Origin: Clostridiales bacterium | GTDB lineage: Bacteria; Bacillota; Clostridia; Oscillospirales; Oscillospiraceae | Assembly: GCA_022786965.1 (NCBI GenBank) | Contig: JALFXH010000128.1 | Location: 1-56,182 of the forward strand | Length of the DNA stretch: 56,182 nucleotides | Direction: 5' to 3' | Part shown: positions 32,182-39,832 of the stretch, in pieces | Layout: each line of letters opens with the position of its first letter | Position numbering within the stretch: position 1 is the stretch's first letter | The notes under the pieces: generated by a model | The model's database searches: none | The model's input: the letters and a program-made list of their open reading frames with translations, nothing else | Told to the model about the DNA's origin: nothing | Made by a program: the position numbers and the translations under genes

Positions 32182-33090
32182 ATGAAAAGCTGCGAGATCA
32201 AAGGCATCATTCCTCCCATTCTGACCCCCATGAACAACGATGACAGCCAGACCGTCAATCACGCGGAGCTGCGCAATCAGGTGGAGCGACTGCTGGCCGG
32301 CGGCGTTCACGGCCTGTTCCCCTTCGGCACCAACGGCGAAGGCTACATCCTGAGCCTGAAGGAGAAGGAAGAGGTTCTGGAGACCGTCATCGATCAGGTC
32401 AAGGGCCGTGTCCCCGTGTATGCCGGCACCGGCTGCATCTCCACCGCCGACACCATCTACATGAGCAAGCGGGCCGAGGAGATGGGCGCGGACGTGCTGA
32501 GCATCATCACCCCCAGCTTCGCTCTGGCCAGCCAGAAGGAACTGTATGACCACTATGTGGCCGTGGCGAAGCACGTGAACATCCCCATCGTGCTGTACAA
32601 CATCCCCATGCGCACCGGCAACAAGCTGCTGCCCGAGACCGTGGCGAAGCTTGCCAAGGATGTGGACGTGATCATGGGCGCCAAGGACTCCTCCGGCGAC
32701 CGTGACAACCTGAAGGCCTACATCGACCTGACCCGGGACCTGGGCAAGGACTTCTCCGTGCTGGCAGGCAACGACGGCAATATCCTGTTCTGTCTCCAGA
32801 ACGGCGGCAAGGGCGGCATCGCCGGCCGTGCCAATATCTGGCCCGCCACCGTGGCCTCCATCTACGATTCCTTCGTTGCCGGTGACGTGGAGAAGGCCGA
32901 GGCGGCTCAGGCGGAGATCGCCAAAATTCAGCCCGTCTTCAAGTTCGGCAACCCCAACACCATCATCAAGAAGGCCGTTGCCCTGATGGGTTACCCCGTT
33001 GGTGACTGCCGCCGTCCCTTCAACTACCTGTGCGATGAGGGCGTTGAGGCGCTGAAGGCCGTCCTGAAGGAAACCGAAAACCTGCACTAA
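32182..33090 (+). CDS. Dihydrodipicolinate synthase/N-acetylneuraminate lyase family aldolase
   Basis: A 302-residue class I TIM-barrel aldolase or dehydratase of the DapA/NanA superfamily. The carboxylate-binding motif is 'FGTNGEG' (48-54), the catalytic Tyr is 139 in 'YNIPMRTG', and the Schiff-base Lys is 168 in 'GAKDSSG'. Family members cleave 2-keto-3-deoxy acids to pyruvate plus an aldehyde, or dehydrate them. It is not the lysine-biosynthesis DapA by context: it lies between an alcohol dehydrogenase and PdxA2 in a catabolic operon. Pyruvate plus a C4 aldehyde acid is the suggested outcome. A second member, the probable NanA, is encoded at 55078. Confidence 0.9.
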   Translation: MKSCEIKGIIPPILTPMNNDDSQTVNHAELRNQVERLLAGGVHGLFPFGTNGEGYILSLKEKEEVLETVIDQVKGRVPVYAGTGCISTADTIYMSKRAEEMGADVLSIITPSFALASQKELYDHYVAVAKHVNIPIVLYNIPMRTGNKLLPETVAKLAKDVDVIMGAKDSSGDRDNLKAYIDLTRDLGKDFSVLAGNDGNILFCLQNGGKGGIAGRANIWPATVASIYDSFVAGDVEKAEAAQAEIAKIQPVFKFGNPNTIIKKAVALMGYPVGDCRRPFNYLCDEGVEALKAVLKETENLH

Positions 33091-33120
33091 TTCAAATTCA
33101 GTATAAAGGAGAAACCGATT

Positions 33121-34206
33121 ATGTTCAAACCCATCCTTGGCATTTCCATGGGCGACCCCTTTGGCAACGGCCCCGAGATCACCGTCCGCGCCCTGGCGGA
33201 CGAGGCCGTGTACGACCGCTGCAAGCCTCTGGTAGTTGGCGACGAGACCTCCATGCGCTACGCGCTGAAGGTCGCTGAGAAGGTAAACGGCATCAAGCTT
33301 GACCTGAATGTTGTTAAGACTCCCGCCGAGGGCAAGTACACCCACGGCACCATCGACCTGCTGGATCTGGGGCTGGTTCCCGCCGAGTCCATCCCCGATA
33401 CCTCCGATCTGGACGAGCCCAAGCCCTTCAAGGTGGGCGCCTGCGCCATCGGCGGCGAGGCCTCCTTCCGGTATGTCGTGAAGGTCATCGAGCTGGCCAT
33501 GGCCGGCGACATCGACGCCACCGTCACCAACGCCCTGTCCAAGGAAGCCATCAACATGGCAGGTCACCACTACTCCGGTCACACCGAGATCTACGCTGAT
33601 TACACCCATACCAACAAATACACCATGATGCTGGCTCATGAGGAGCTGCGGGTCGTCCATGTCTCCACCCACGTCTCCCTGCGGGAGGCCTGCGACCGGG
33701 TGAAGAAGGATCGGGTGCTGGACTGCATCCGCATTGCCAACGCCGGCTGCAAGGCCCTGGGCATCAAGGAGCCCAAGATCGGCGTGGCTGGTCTGAACCC
33801 CCACTGCGGTGAGAACGGCATGTTCGGCCGGGAGGAAATCGAGGAGATTCAGCCCGCCATCGACGCCGCGCTGGCTGAGGGCATCAACGTGCCCGAGAAG
33901 AAGCCCACGCCCCCCGACACCGTGTTCTCCAAGGCCCTGGGCGGCTGGTACGATATCGTGGTGGTTATGTACCACGATCAGGGCCACATCCCCCTGAAGG
34001 TCAAGGGCTTCGTCTACAACAAGGCCGAGGGCCATTGGGACGCCGTGGCCGGTGTCAACGTCACCCTGGGTCTGCCCATCATCCGCGCCTCCGTGGACCA
34101 CGGCACCGGCTTCGGCCACGCCGGCTCCGGCCACGCCAACGAGCTGAGCCTGGTCAATGCCATGGACTATGCCATCCGCATGGCCATCGCCAAGAAGAAA
34201 GGTTAA
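33121..34206 (+). CDS. pdxA2: PdxA family 4-phosphotetronate dehydrogenase (PdxA2-type)
   Basis: A 361-residue metal-dependent NAD dehydrogenase of the PdxA family. It has 'GISMGDPFGNGPEI' at the start and metal-ligand histidines in 'AGHHYSGHTE', 'HVSTHVSLREA' and 'MYHDQGHIPLK'. The C-terminal end has 'SVDHGTGFGHAG'. PdxA2 proteins next to DUF1537 kinases oxidise 4-phospho-D-erythronate or threonate, with loss of CO2 to give dihydroxyacetone phosphate. The absence of other vitamin B6 genes and the kinase in the same operon favour this role over pyridoxine synthesis. AAAGGAGAAACCGATT precedes the ATG. Confidence 0.9.
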   Translation: MFKPILGISMGDPFGNGPEITVRALADEAVYDRCKPLVVGDETSMRYALKVAEKVNGIKLDLNVVKTPAEGKYTHGTIDLLDLGLVPAESIPDTSDLDEPKPFKVGACAIGGEASFRYVVKVIELAMAGDIDATVTNALSKEAINMAGHHYSGHTEIYADYTHTNKYTMMLAHEELRVVHVSTHVSLREACDRVKKDRVLDCIRIANAGCKALGIKEPKIGVAGLNPHCGENGMFGREEIEEIQPAIDAALAEGINVPEKKPTPPDTVFSKALGGWYDIVVVMYHDQGHIPLKVKGFVYNKAEGHWDAVAGVNVTLGLPIIRASVDHGTGFGHAGSGHANELSLVNAMDYAIRMAIAKKKG

Positions 34207-34218
34207 TTCGTAAATCTG

Positions 34219-34241
34219 CCGGGCTCCGGCCTGGAGCCCGG
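34219..34241 (+). other. Intercistronic stem-loop
   Basis: CCGGGCTCC / GGAGCCCGG (9-bp perfect stem) lies between the pdxA2-type gene and the VOC gene, followed by AATACAGGAGGAATT, the next ribosome site. There is no T tract. Confidence 0.5.
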
Positions 34242-34261
34242 ACAATACAGGAGGAATTACC

Positions 34262-34615
34262 ATGAATCACAAGTTTGCACTGGAGCACGTGGGCATCAAC
34301 TGCGCCAATCCCCAGGAAGCTGCCGACCTGGCACAGCTGCTGAGCACCCTGTTCAACCTGAACCCCCGTCACGGCAACAAATCCGAGTTCGGCGGCGACT
34401 ACTTTGAGTGCATGAAGACCCCCTTCCTGGGCACCAACGGTCACATCGCCATGCGCACCGATGATCTGGACGGCGCGGTGGAGGAGCTGAAGCAGAAGGG
34501 CTACTCCTTCCGCATGGAAACTGCCGCCTACACCGACGACGGCAAGCTGAAGAACATCTACTTAGACGGTGAATTCGGCGGCTTCGCCATTCACATCCTG
34601 AACAAGCCCGTGTAA
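34262..34615 (+). CDS. VOC family protein (glyoxalase/dioxygenase fold)
   Basis: A 117-residue protein with the vicinal-oxygen-chelate fold. It starts 'FALEHVGINCANPQEAADL' and has 'HIAMRTDDLDGAVEELKQKGYSF' (in parts) and a C-terminal 'FGGFAIHIL'. The His in 'EHVGI' and the later His residues could bind a metal. The VOC fold supports isomerases, epimerases and lyases, so an epimerase or tautomerase of the acid-sugar intermediate is plausible; no substrate can be read from the sequence. It sits inside the operon with AGGAGGAATTACC before the ATG. Confidence 0.8.
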   Translation: MNHKFALEHVGINCANPQEAADLAQLLSTLFNLNPRHGNKSEFGGDYFECMKTPFLGTNGHIAMRTDDLDGAVEELKQKGYSFRMETAAYTDDGKLKNIYLDGEFGGFAIHILNKPV

Positions 34616-34696
34616 AAACGTATTTCGGCAGGTGATGGTCTGACACCTGCTGCAATAAAACCAGAAAAAACCAAAAACAGAGAGGAGAACACCCAA

Positions 34697-35971
34697 ATGA
34701 CAATGCCTATGATTATTGCGCTGGCTGTTACCGCCTTCATGATCTACCTGATCATGAAGGATAAGGTACCCTTCGGCGCAGCCCCCATGATCGCCTGTGC
34801 CCTGATGGTTTTGTTCGGTGTTACCGACATTGCCACCGCCTTCCGCGGATTCTCGAACTCCAGCATCATTATGCTGGCCTCTTTCATGGTCATCATTGCG
34901 GCTCTGCAAAAGACCAGCTTCATCCAGGCCTTCAAACACACCATCGTCAAAATGGCTGCCAAAGGCGGCTATAAGGCCTACGTCCTGATCATCCTGGTAG
35001 CCATGCTGGGCACCAGCCTGTTCGGCACTGGTTCCACCGCTTACTATGTCATGACCCTGGGCCTGCTGTCCACCATCCCGTCTACCAAGGAGCTGCCCCG
35101 GTCCAAGTTCCTGATGCCCGCCGGCTTCGCCTGCAACCATCCTCTGATTCCCATCAACACCGCTCTGCAGTATGGCTACGTTCTGGCTGTTCTGGAAGCC
35201 GGCGGCGCTGCCATGAGCGTGTCCCTGCCCCGGTTCGCCATTGCCAACCTGGTCCTGTCCCTGGCCTTCCTGGCCTGGTGCCTGATCGCCTACAAGTTCA
35301 TGCCCGCTAAGGACATTCCCGAGACCACCGAAGAAGTCAAGCAGGAAGAGGAGTTTGTGAAGCTGCCCAAGTGGCAGGAGTATACCATCTACGGTCTCTT
35401 CATTGCCTCCATCATCGGCATGATTCTCCAGAGCAAAATCGGTGATCAGGGCTATGCCGTGGTGGCGGCTGCCGTGTGCGTGCTGCTGCTGACCAAGATC
35501 ATGACCTTCAAGGAAATCTGCAGCGGCCTGGGCGCTCCCATCATCCTGATGTCCGCCGGTGTCATCGGTGTTGCCGAGGCTCTGGGCGTTACCGGCCTGA
35601 CCGCTCTGGTGGGCGAGACCGTTGCCGGTATGCTGGGCAGCAGCATCAGCCCCTTCGTTCTGATCTTCGTGTTCTGCGTCCTCACCTCCGTGCTGGCCAC
35701 CATGACCGGCTCCACCATCGGTACTGTGCTGGTGTTCGCTCCCATGGCCGTGGCTACCTGCGTCAGCCTGGGCTGGAATCCCACTGCCGCTGCCGCAGCC
35801 ATCGTGGTCTCCGGCTGGTGCGGCCACTTCCTGCCCATCGACGGCCTGCCCGCCATGTGCATGGGTCTGGGCAACTACACCCTGCAGGAGTTCTGGAAGT
35901 TCACTGTGCCCCAGTACTTCATCCGTCTGCTGGCCCTGACTGCCGGCTGCCTGCTGATGTTCCCTGTGTAA
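34697..35971 (+). CDS. SLC13/CitMHS-like carboxylate transporter
   Basis: A 424-residue ion-transporter-superfamily membrane protein with about 11-12 hydrophobic segments. It has a central charged loop ('ETTEEVKQEEEFVKLPKWQE') and two inverted hairpin-type regions ('GTSLFGTGSTAYYVM' and 'TMTGSTIGTVLVFAPMAVAT'). Relatives import di- and tricarboxylates, some as metal complexes, driven by Na+ or H+. As the only obvious importer in the operon it is the candidate uptake system for the acidic sugar. AGAGGAGAACACCCAA precedes the ATG. Confidence 0.8.
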   Translation: MTMPMIIALAVTAFMIYLIMKDKVPFGAAPMIACALMVLFGVTDIATAFRGFSNSSIIMLASFMVIIAALQKTSFIQAFKHTIVKMAAKGGYKAYVLIILVAMLGTSLFGTGSTAYYVMTLGLLSTIPSTKELPRSKFLMPAGFACNHPLIPINTALQYGYVLAVLEAGGAAMSVSLPRFAIANLVLSLAFLAWCLIAYKFMPAKDIPETTEEVKQEEEFVKLPKWQEYTIYGLFIASIIGMILQSKIGDQGYAVVAAAVCVLLLTKIMTFKEICSGLGAPIILMSAGVIGVAEALGVTGLTALVGETVAGMLGSSISPFVLIFVFCVLTSVLATMTGSTIGTVLVFAPMAVATCVSLGWNPTAAAAAIVVSGWCGHFLPIDGLPAMCMGLGNYTLQEFWKFTVPQYFIRLLALTAGCLLMFPV

Positions 35972-35982
35972 TTCGACTCCCG

Positions 35983-36015
35983 GCTGAGGCGCTTCCACTT
36001 TGGAGGCGCTTCAGC
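35983..36015 (+). other. Intercistronic stem-loop
   Basis: A 13-bp stem with two G-U pairs (CTGAGGCGCTTCC / GGAGGCGCTTCAG) lies between the transporter and antiporter genes. The conservation of pairing through G-U points to RNA structure. Confidence 0.5.
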
Positions 36016-36040
36016 GCATCATAACGAAGGAGAATTTCAA

Positions 36041-37012
36041 ATGATCGTATCTGTCCTGCTGTTTGCAGTGGGTTTCCTGCTGCTGATCAAGGGCGGCGAC
36101 TGGTTCGTTGACGGCGCTACCGGCATTGCCCGCCGCTTCCATCTGCCCGACATCATCGTGGGCGCCACCGTGGTCTCCATCGGCACCACCCTGCCGGAGG
36201 TCATGGTCTCCGCCACCGGCGCCATGCTGGGCCAGGGCGCCATGGCCTACGGCAACGCCATTGGCTCCATCATCTGCAACACCGCCCTGATTGCCGGTAT
36301 TTCCGTTGCCTTCAACCCCGGCCCCGCCAACGCGAAAACCATGAAAATGCCTGTCATTTTCTTCTTCAGCTCCGCGGCTCTGTACTGCGTGGCCGCCTAC
36401 CTGCTGGGTCAGTTCCCTCGCTGGATGGGCCTTGTCATGCTGGCAATCTTCGTTGTCTACCTGATCCTCAACGTCCGTCAGGGCTTAAAGCACCCTGATG
36501 AAGTGGAGGAAGAAGAGGACGATGGCGATGCCAAGCCCCGGACCCTGCTGATGGAGCTGGTGCTGCTGGTTGTCGGCGCTGCTCTCATTGCCGTGGGCGC
36601 TGACCTGCTGGTGGAGCACGGCACCATCATTGCCCAGACCCTGGGCGTGCCGGAAACCGTCATTGCTCTGACCTTCGTAGCGCTGGGCACTTCCCTTCCC
36701 GAGCTGGTCACCACCATCACGTCTCTTAAGAAGGGCCACGCTTCTCTGGGCATCGGCAACGTCATCGGCGCGAACGTGTTCAATCTGGTTCTGGTTTCCG
36801 GTGTGGCCGTCACGCTGGCCCCCTTCGAGGTGCCCGTAGGCAAGCTGCTGTTTGGCCGCAACGCATCCTTAGTGCTGGACATTCCCCTGATGCTGATTGT
36901 CATGCTGCTGCTGTGCGTCCCCGCTCTGACCCGGAAGAAGCTGGAGCGCTGGCAGGGTATCGCGCTGCTGTGCATCTACGCAGCCTTCTGCCTGTTCCAG
37001 TTCTTTGTATAA
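36041..37012 (+). CDS. Calcium/sodium antiporter family protein (CaCA, YrbG-like)
   Basis: A 323-residue membrane protein with two inverted five-helix halves joined by an acidic loop ('HPDEVEEEEDDGDAKPR'). The alpha-repeat motifs are 'GATVVSIGTTLPEVMVSATG' and 'ALTFVALGTSLPELVTTITS', with the paired Glu and Thr/Ser that bind cation. Members exchange Ca2+ for Na+ or H+. Being last in the operon (69 bp after the transporter, AAGGAG upstream) suggests export of a divalent ion that enters with the imported acid. This link is an inference from position. Confidence 0.9.
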   Translation: MIVSVLLFAVGFLLLIKGGDWFVDGATGIARRFHLPDIIVGATVVSIGTTLPEVMVSATGAMLGQGAMAYGNAIGSIICNTALIAGISVAFNPGPANAKTMKMPVIFFFSSAALYCVAAYLLGQFPRWMGLVMLAIFVVYLILNVRQGLKHPDEVEEEEDDGDAKPRTLLMELVLLVVGAALIAVGADLLVEHGTIIAQTLGVPETVIALTFVALGTSLPELVTTITSLKKGHASLGIGNVIGANVFNLVLVSGVAVTLAPFEVPVGKLLFGRNASLVLDIPLMLIVMLLLCVPALTRKKLERWQGIALLCIYAAFCLFQFFV

Positions 37013-37027
37013 AAATGGCATCGTAAT

Positions 37028-37381
37028 TCTCATTTCTTCAATCTGCGGTTTCTGCTGTCCCTGTACGGCCTCAGCGGCGAGACGACCGAGCTTGCCTACA
37101 AGCTGGTGATGATCCACAATGGCTGTGCCATCGTCCTGTGGCCTGTGAGTTTTGTATTCCCCAATATGCTCCGAGCCTGCAATGATGTGAAGTACCCAAT
37201 GCGTATCGCCATTTTTTCCATGGTAGTATTCCGGATTGGCTTCAGCTATATTCTTGGCGTCCGCTTTGGTATGGGCGCTCTGGGTGTGTGGTATGCCATG
37301 CTTCTGGACTGGGTGTTCCGCAGTATCTGCTTCGTGGGCAGATATCTCCACGGAGATTGGAAACGTGCCATTTCCCGTTAG
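37028..37381 (+). pseudogene. MATE efflux transporter remnant (C-terminal ~115 residues)
   Basis: The frame from about 37028 to the TAG at 37379-37381 reads like the last quarter of a MATE family transporter. It has 'FLLSLYGLSGETTELAYKL', 'LWPVSFVFPNMLRACNDVK', 'MVVFRIGFSYIL' and 'GALGVWYAMLLDWVFRS'. There is no start codon with a ribosome site, and the first three quarters are missing. Members have about 450 residues. The break lies just after the antiporter stop codon and the remnant runs up to the tRNA-flank repeat, so this is a rearrangement scar. Confidence 0.75.
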
Positions 37382-37411
37382 TGACAAAGAAGAGTTCCAA
37401 ATAGATACGAT

Positions 37412-37743
37412 CCTTTTGGTTGACGCTGTGATTGTACCGAAAGAGGATTGTTTCGTCGAACATACAAAGCCCCCGGTTCTGCGCAAGGCAAAACCGGGGG
37501 CATGGGCTCAGTATGTGATATCCTTAATATGGATAAGAAATCCGAACCCATTCCCAATAGGGAAGAAGTTCGGATTTTTCATGTATGGTGGACGATATAG
37601 GACTCGATTGAATTGAGGAGCATCCGGCGTCAAGCCGCCGGATGGTGACAGTCCACCGGACTGTCACATTTAGATGGGTTCGAGTCCTATCTCTAATACC
37701 ATGCCAATAGGAAAAGCACACCCAAAGGGTGTGCTTTTCCTAT
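37412..37743 (-). repeat. Duplicated 3' flank of tRNA-Val, left arm (inverted copy of 47431-47756)
   Basis: Read on the minus strand after the tRNA: a terminator, a GTGACAGTCC/GGACTGTCAC hairpin (37645-37667), a CATCCGGC/GCCGGATG hairpin (37621-37644) and an exact 22-nt copy of the tRNA 3' end including CCA (37586-37607). Then come a hairpin around AATCCGAAC/GTTCGGATT and a CCCCCGG/CCGGGGG hairpin, ending at CCAAAAGGA. The right-hand copy is about 90% identical by eye over about 330 bp. Confidence 0.8.
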
Positions 37744-37746
37744 TGG
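37704..37746 (-). terminator. Terminator of tRNA-Val, 20-bp perfect stem
   Basis: CCAATAGGAAAAGCACACCC and its exact inverted copy are separated by AAA. The stem overlaps the tRNA CCA end. The same core (AAGCACACCC/GGGTGTGCTT) follows the other tRNA-Val at 47.43 kb. Confidence 0.75.
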
Positions 37747-37820
37747 TGGACGATATAGGACTCGAACCTATGACCTTCCGCACGTCAAGCGGATGCTCTA
37801 GCCAGCTGAGCTAATCGTCC
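37744..37820 (-). tRNA. tRNA-Val (anticodon GAC)
   Basis: A 77-nt cloverleaf with encoded CCA. The acceptor stem is GGACGAT/ATCGTCC with discriminator A. The D arm is GCTCAGCTGGCTAGAGC, the anticodon loop TTGACGT gives anticodon GAC (Val codon GUC), and the T arm is ATAGG-TTCGAGT-CCTAT. The sequence is identical to the tRNA at 47354-47430 on the other strand. Confidence 0.93.
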
Positions 37821-37836
37821 ATGAAATTACTCGATT

Positions 37837-37865
37837 AGTATACCTGAGCAAGGGGAATTTGTCAA
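37837..37865 (-). promoter_or_regulatory. Promoter of minus-strand tRNA-Val
   Basis: On the minus strand TTGACA is at 37865-37860 and TATACT at 37842-37837, with a 17-bp spacer and about 16 bp before the tRNA 5' end. Confidence 0.85.
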
Positions 37866-37983
37866 GAGCGGATTTCAAAAAATCCAGGGAACGCAGGTAG
37901 GAAAAAGTCTCCGCGCCCCCTTTTCTTTTGCGGCGAAATCGGTTATAATATTCGCCGTAATGTGTCTACCTAAGGAGATTGCC

Positions 37984-39831
37984 ATGAGAATTCTGTACGA
38001 CAGCAAGCTTCCCCAGTATAAGACCCCCTTCGGCACCCTGACCCCCGGTCAGGTTTGCAACGTGCATATTCACATCCCCTGCGCCGTTCAGGCAACAACT
38101 GTGACCCTGCTTCTCAAATACGAGGACGGCAAAACCGGTGCCCAGGATATCCACCTGGCGAAACGGGCCGTCAAGGGCGCCTACGAGGTCTGGGGCGGAG
38201 ACTTTTCCATCCCCCACACCGGCCTGTACTTCTACTACTTCTACATTGACACCCCCAGCGGCGGCTTCCGGCTGTTCAAGCAGGGGGATGACACCAATAT
38301 GGAGGCCGGCGACCTGTGGCAGGTCAGCTGCGTCCCGGCGGATTTCCACACCCCGGACTGGGCCAAGGGCGCGATCATCTACCAGATTTTCCCGGATCGG
38401 TTCTATAAATCCGGCGACTGCGACCTCACCGGCAAGCTGACCCCCTACACGGTGCACAGAAGCTGGGGCGAAGAGGTGGAGTGGAAGCCCACGGAAGACG
38501 GAAAAGTGCTGAATAATGACTTTTATGGTGGTAATTTTAAGGGAATCACCGAGAAACTGGACTATATTGCCAGCCTTGGCGTGAACCTCATCTATCTGAA
38601 CCCCATCTCCAAGAGCTTCTCCAGCCACCGCTACGACACCGGCGACTACAAGACCCCAGATCCCATGCTGGGCACGGAGGAAGACTTTGCCCAGCTGTGC
38701 CGTCAGGCCCACAGCCGGGGTATCCGGGTGATTCTGGACGGCGTGTACTCCCACACCGGCTCTAACAGTCCCTACTTTAACCGGGAGGGCCAGTTTGACA
38801 GCGTGGGTGCCTACAACTCCCGGCAGTCGCCCTATTCCAGCTGGTACACCTTCTACAATTGGCCCGATTCCTACAATTCCTGGTGGAATTTTGACACCCT
38901 GCCCACGGTGAACAAAATGGACCCGGCGTTTATCAACTATATCATCGAGGACGAGGACAGCGTTGTGGCCCACTGGCTGAAGCTGGGCGCCGACGGCTTT
39001 CGGCTGGATGTGGCGGACGAGCTGCCGGACGAGTTCATTCAGCTGCTGCGAAAGCGTATCAAGGGCATCAATCCCGAAGCCCTGCTGCTGGGCGAGGTGT
39101 GGGAGGACGCTTCCACAAAAATCGCCTATGGCCGCCGCCGGACCTACTTCACCGCAGGCGAGCTGGACAGCGTCATGAATTACCCCATCCGTACCGCCAT
39201 CATCGACTATGTCCGCGGCCGGGACAGCGGCAAGGGACTGAAAGAAACAGTCATGTCCATTGTGGAAAACTACCCCCCGGAGGTGGTTGCCTGCAACATG
39301 AACCTGCTGGGCACCCACGATACCCCCCGGATTCTCACCGCCGTGGTGGACGAGTTCAACGGCACCCGGGAGGAAATGGCCAAGCGGCACCTGAGCCGCC
39401 ACCAGTATGACATCGCCTATGACCGGCTGCTGATGGCCTCCTTCCTGCAATACACCCTCCCCGGCAGCCCCAGCCTGTACTACGGCGACGAGGCGGGCAT
39501 GGAGGGGGGAAAGGACCCCTTCAACCGCCGCACCTACCCCTGGGGCTACGAGAATATGGAATTCATCGACCACTTTAAGCGGCTGGGCCGCCTGCGCCAG
39601 GAGCACCCCGCCTTCCGTTACGGAGATATCCACTTCTTCCAGGCGGGAGACCGGCACTTGGGCTTCACCAGAAGCTATCAAGGCCGGACCTACCGGGTCT
39701 ACTGCAACCGGGACGCCGACCCCTGGGAGATTCCCGCCGGGAAGCTGGTGGCGGGCTTTAACCTGCAGATCGTGGCTCCGGACTGGCTGACCCTGGCCCC
39801 CAGAGGCTACTGCATTACGGAGGATGAATGA
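37984..39831 (+). CDS. GH13 alpha-amylase family glycosidase (neopullulanase/maltogenic type), cytosolic
   Basis: A 615-residue enzyme without a signal peptide. An N-terminal beta domain (about 1-125) precedes the TIM barrel. The catalytic residues are Asp342 ('GFRLDVAD'), Glu371 ('LLGEVWED') and Asp446 ('LLGTHDT'), with 'DGVYSHTG' as the conserved barrel motif. The N-domain plus cytosolic location fits neopullulanase or cyclomaltodextrinase-like enzymes that degrade imported maltodextrins. ATG 37984 is chosen because TAAGGAGATTGCC precedes it. The gene is not next to a maltose transporter. A small Cys-rich protein gene starts 2 bp downstream. Confidence 0.93.
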   Translation: MRILYDSKLPQYKTPFGTLTPGQVCNVHIHIPCAVQATTVTLLLKYEDGKTGAQDIHLAKRAVKGAYEVWGGDFSIPHTGLYFYYFYIDTPSGGFRLFKQGDDTNMEAGDLWQVSCVPADFHTPDWAKGAIIYQIFPDRFYKSGDCDLTGKLTPYTVHRSWGEEVEWKPTEDGKVLNNDFYGGNFKGITEKLDYIASLGVNLIYLNPISKSFSSHRYDTGDYKTPDPMLGTEEDFAQLCRQAHSRGIRVILDGVYSHTGSNSPYFNREGQFDSVGAYNSRQSPYSSWYTFYNWPDSYNSWWNFDTLPTVNKMDPAFINYIIEDEDSVVAHWLKLGADGFRLDVADELPDEFIQLLRKRIKGINPEALLLGEVWEDASTKIAYGRRRTYFTAGELDSVMNYPIRTAIIDYVRGRDSGKGLKETVMSIVENYPPEVVACNMNLLGTHDTPRILTAVVDEFNGTREEMAKRHLSRHQYDIAYDRLLMASFLQYTLPGSPSLYYGDEAGMEGGKDPFNRRTYPWGYENMEFIDHFKRLGRLRQEHPAFRYGDIHFFQAGDRHLGFTRSYQGRTYRVYCNRDADPWEIPAGKLVAGFNLQIVAPDWLTLAPRGYCITEDE

Positions 39832-39832
39832 C

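Noticed and set aside
32182-33090. Lysine-biosynthesis DapA
   Set aside because: The gene lies in a catabolic operon with kinase, PdxA2 and transporter, and no other lysine genes are near. The superfamily is functionally mixed.
30925-34263. An over 1,100-codon open frame on the minus strand opposite the acid-sugar operon
   Set aside because: It is a shadow of the GC-biased third positions of the dehydrogenase, aldolase and pdxA2-type genes, with no ribosome site and no recognisable domain.
37561-37690. Second tRNA gene (long variable arm) in the tRNA-Val flank
   Set aside because: There is a T-arm-like GGGTTCGAGTCC and several hairpins, but no matching acceptor stem and no valid anticodon arm. 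It is a partial tRNA copy plus hairpins.
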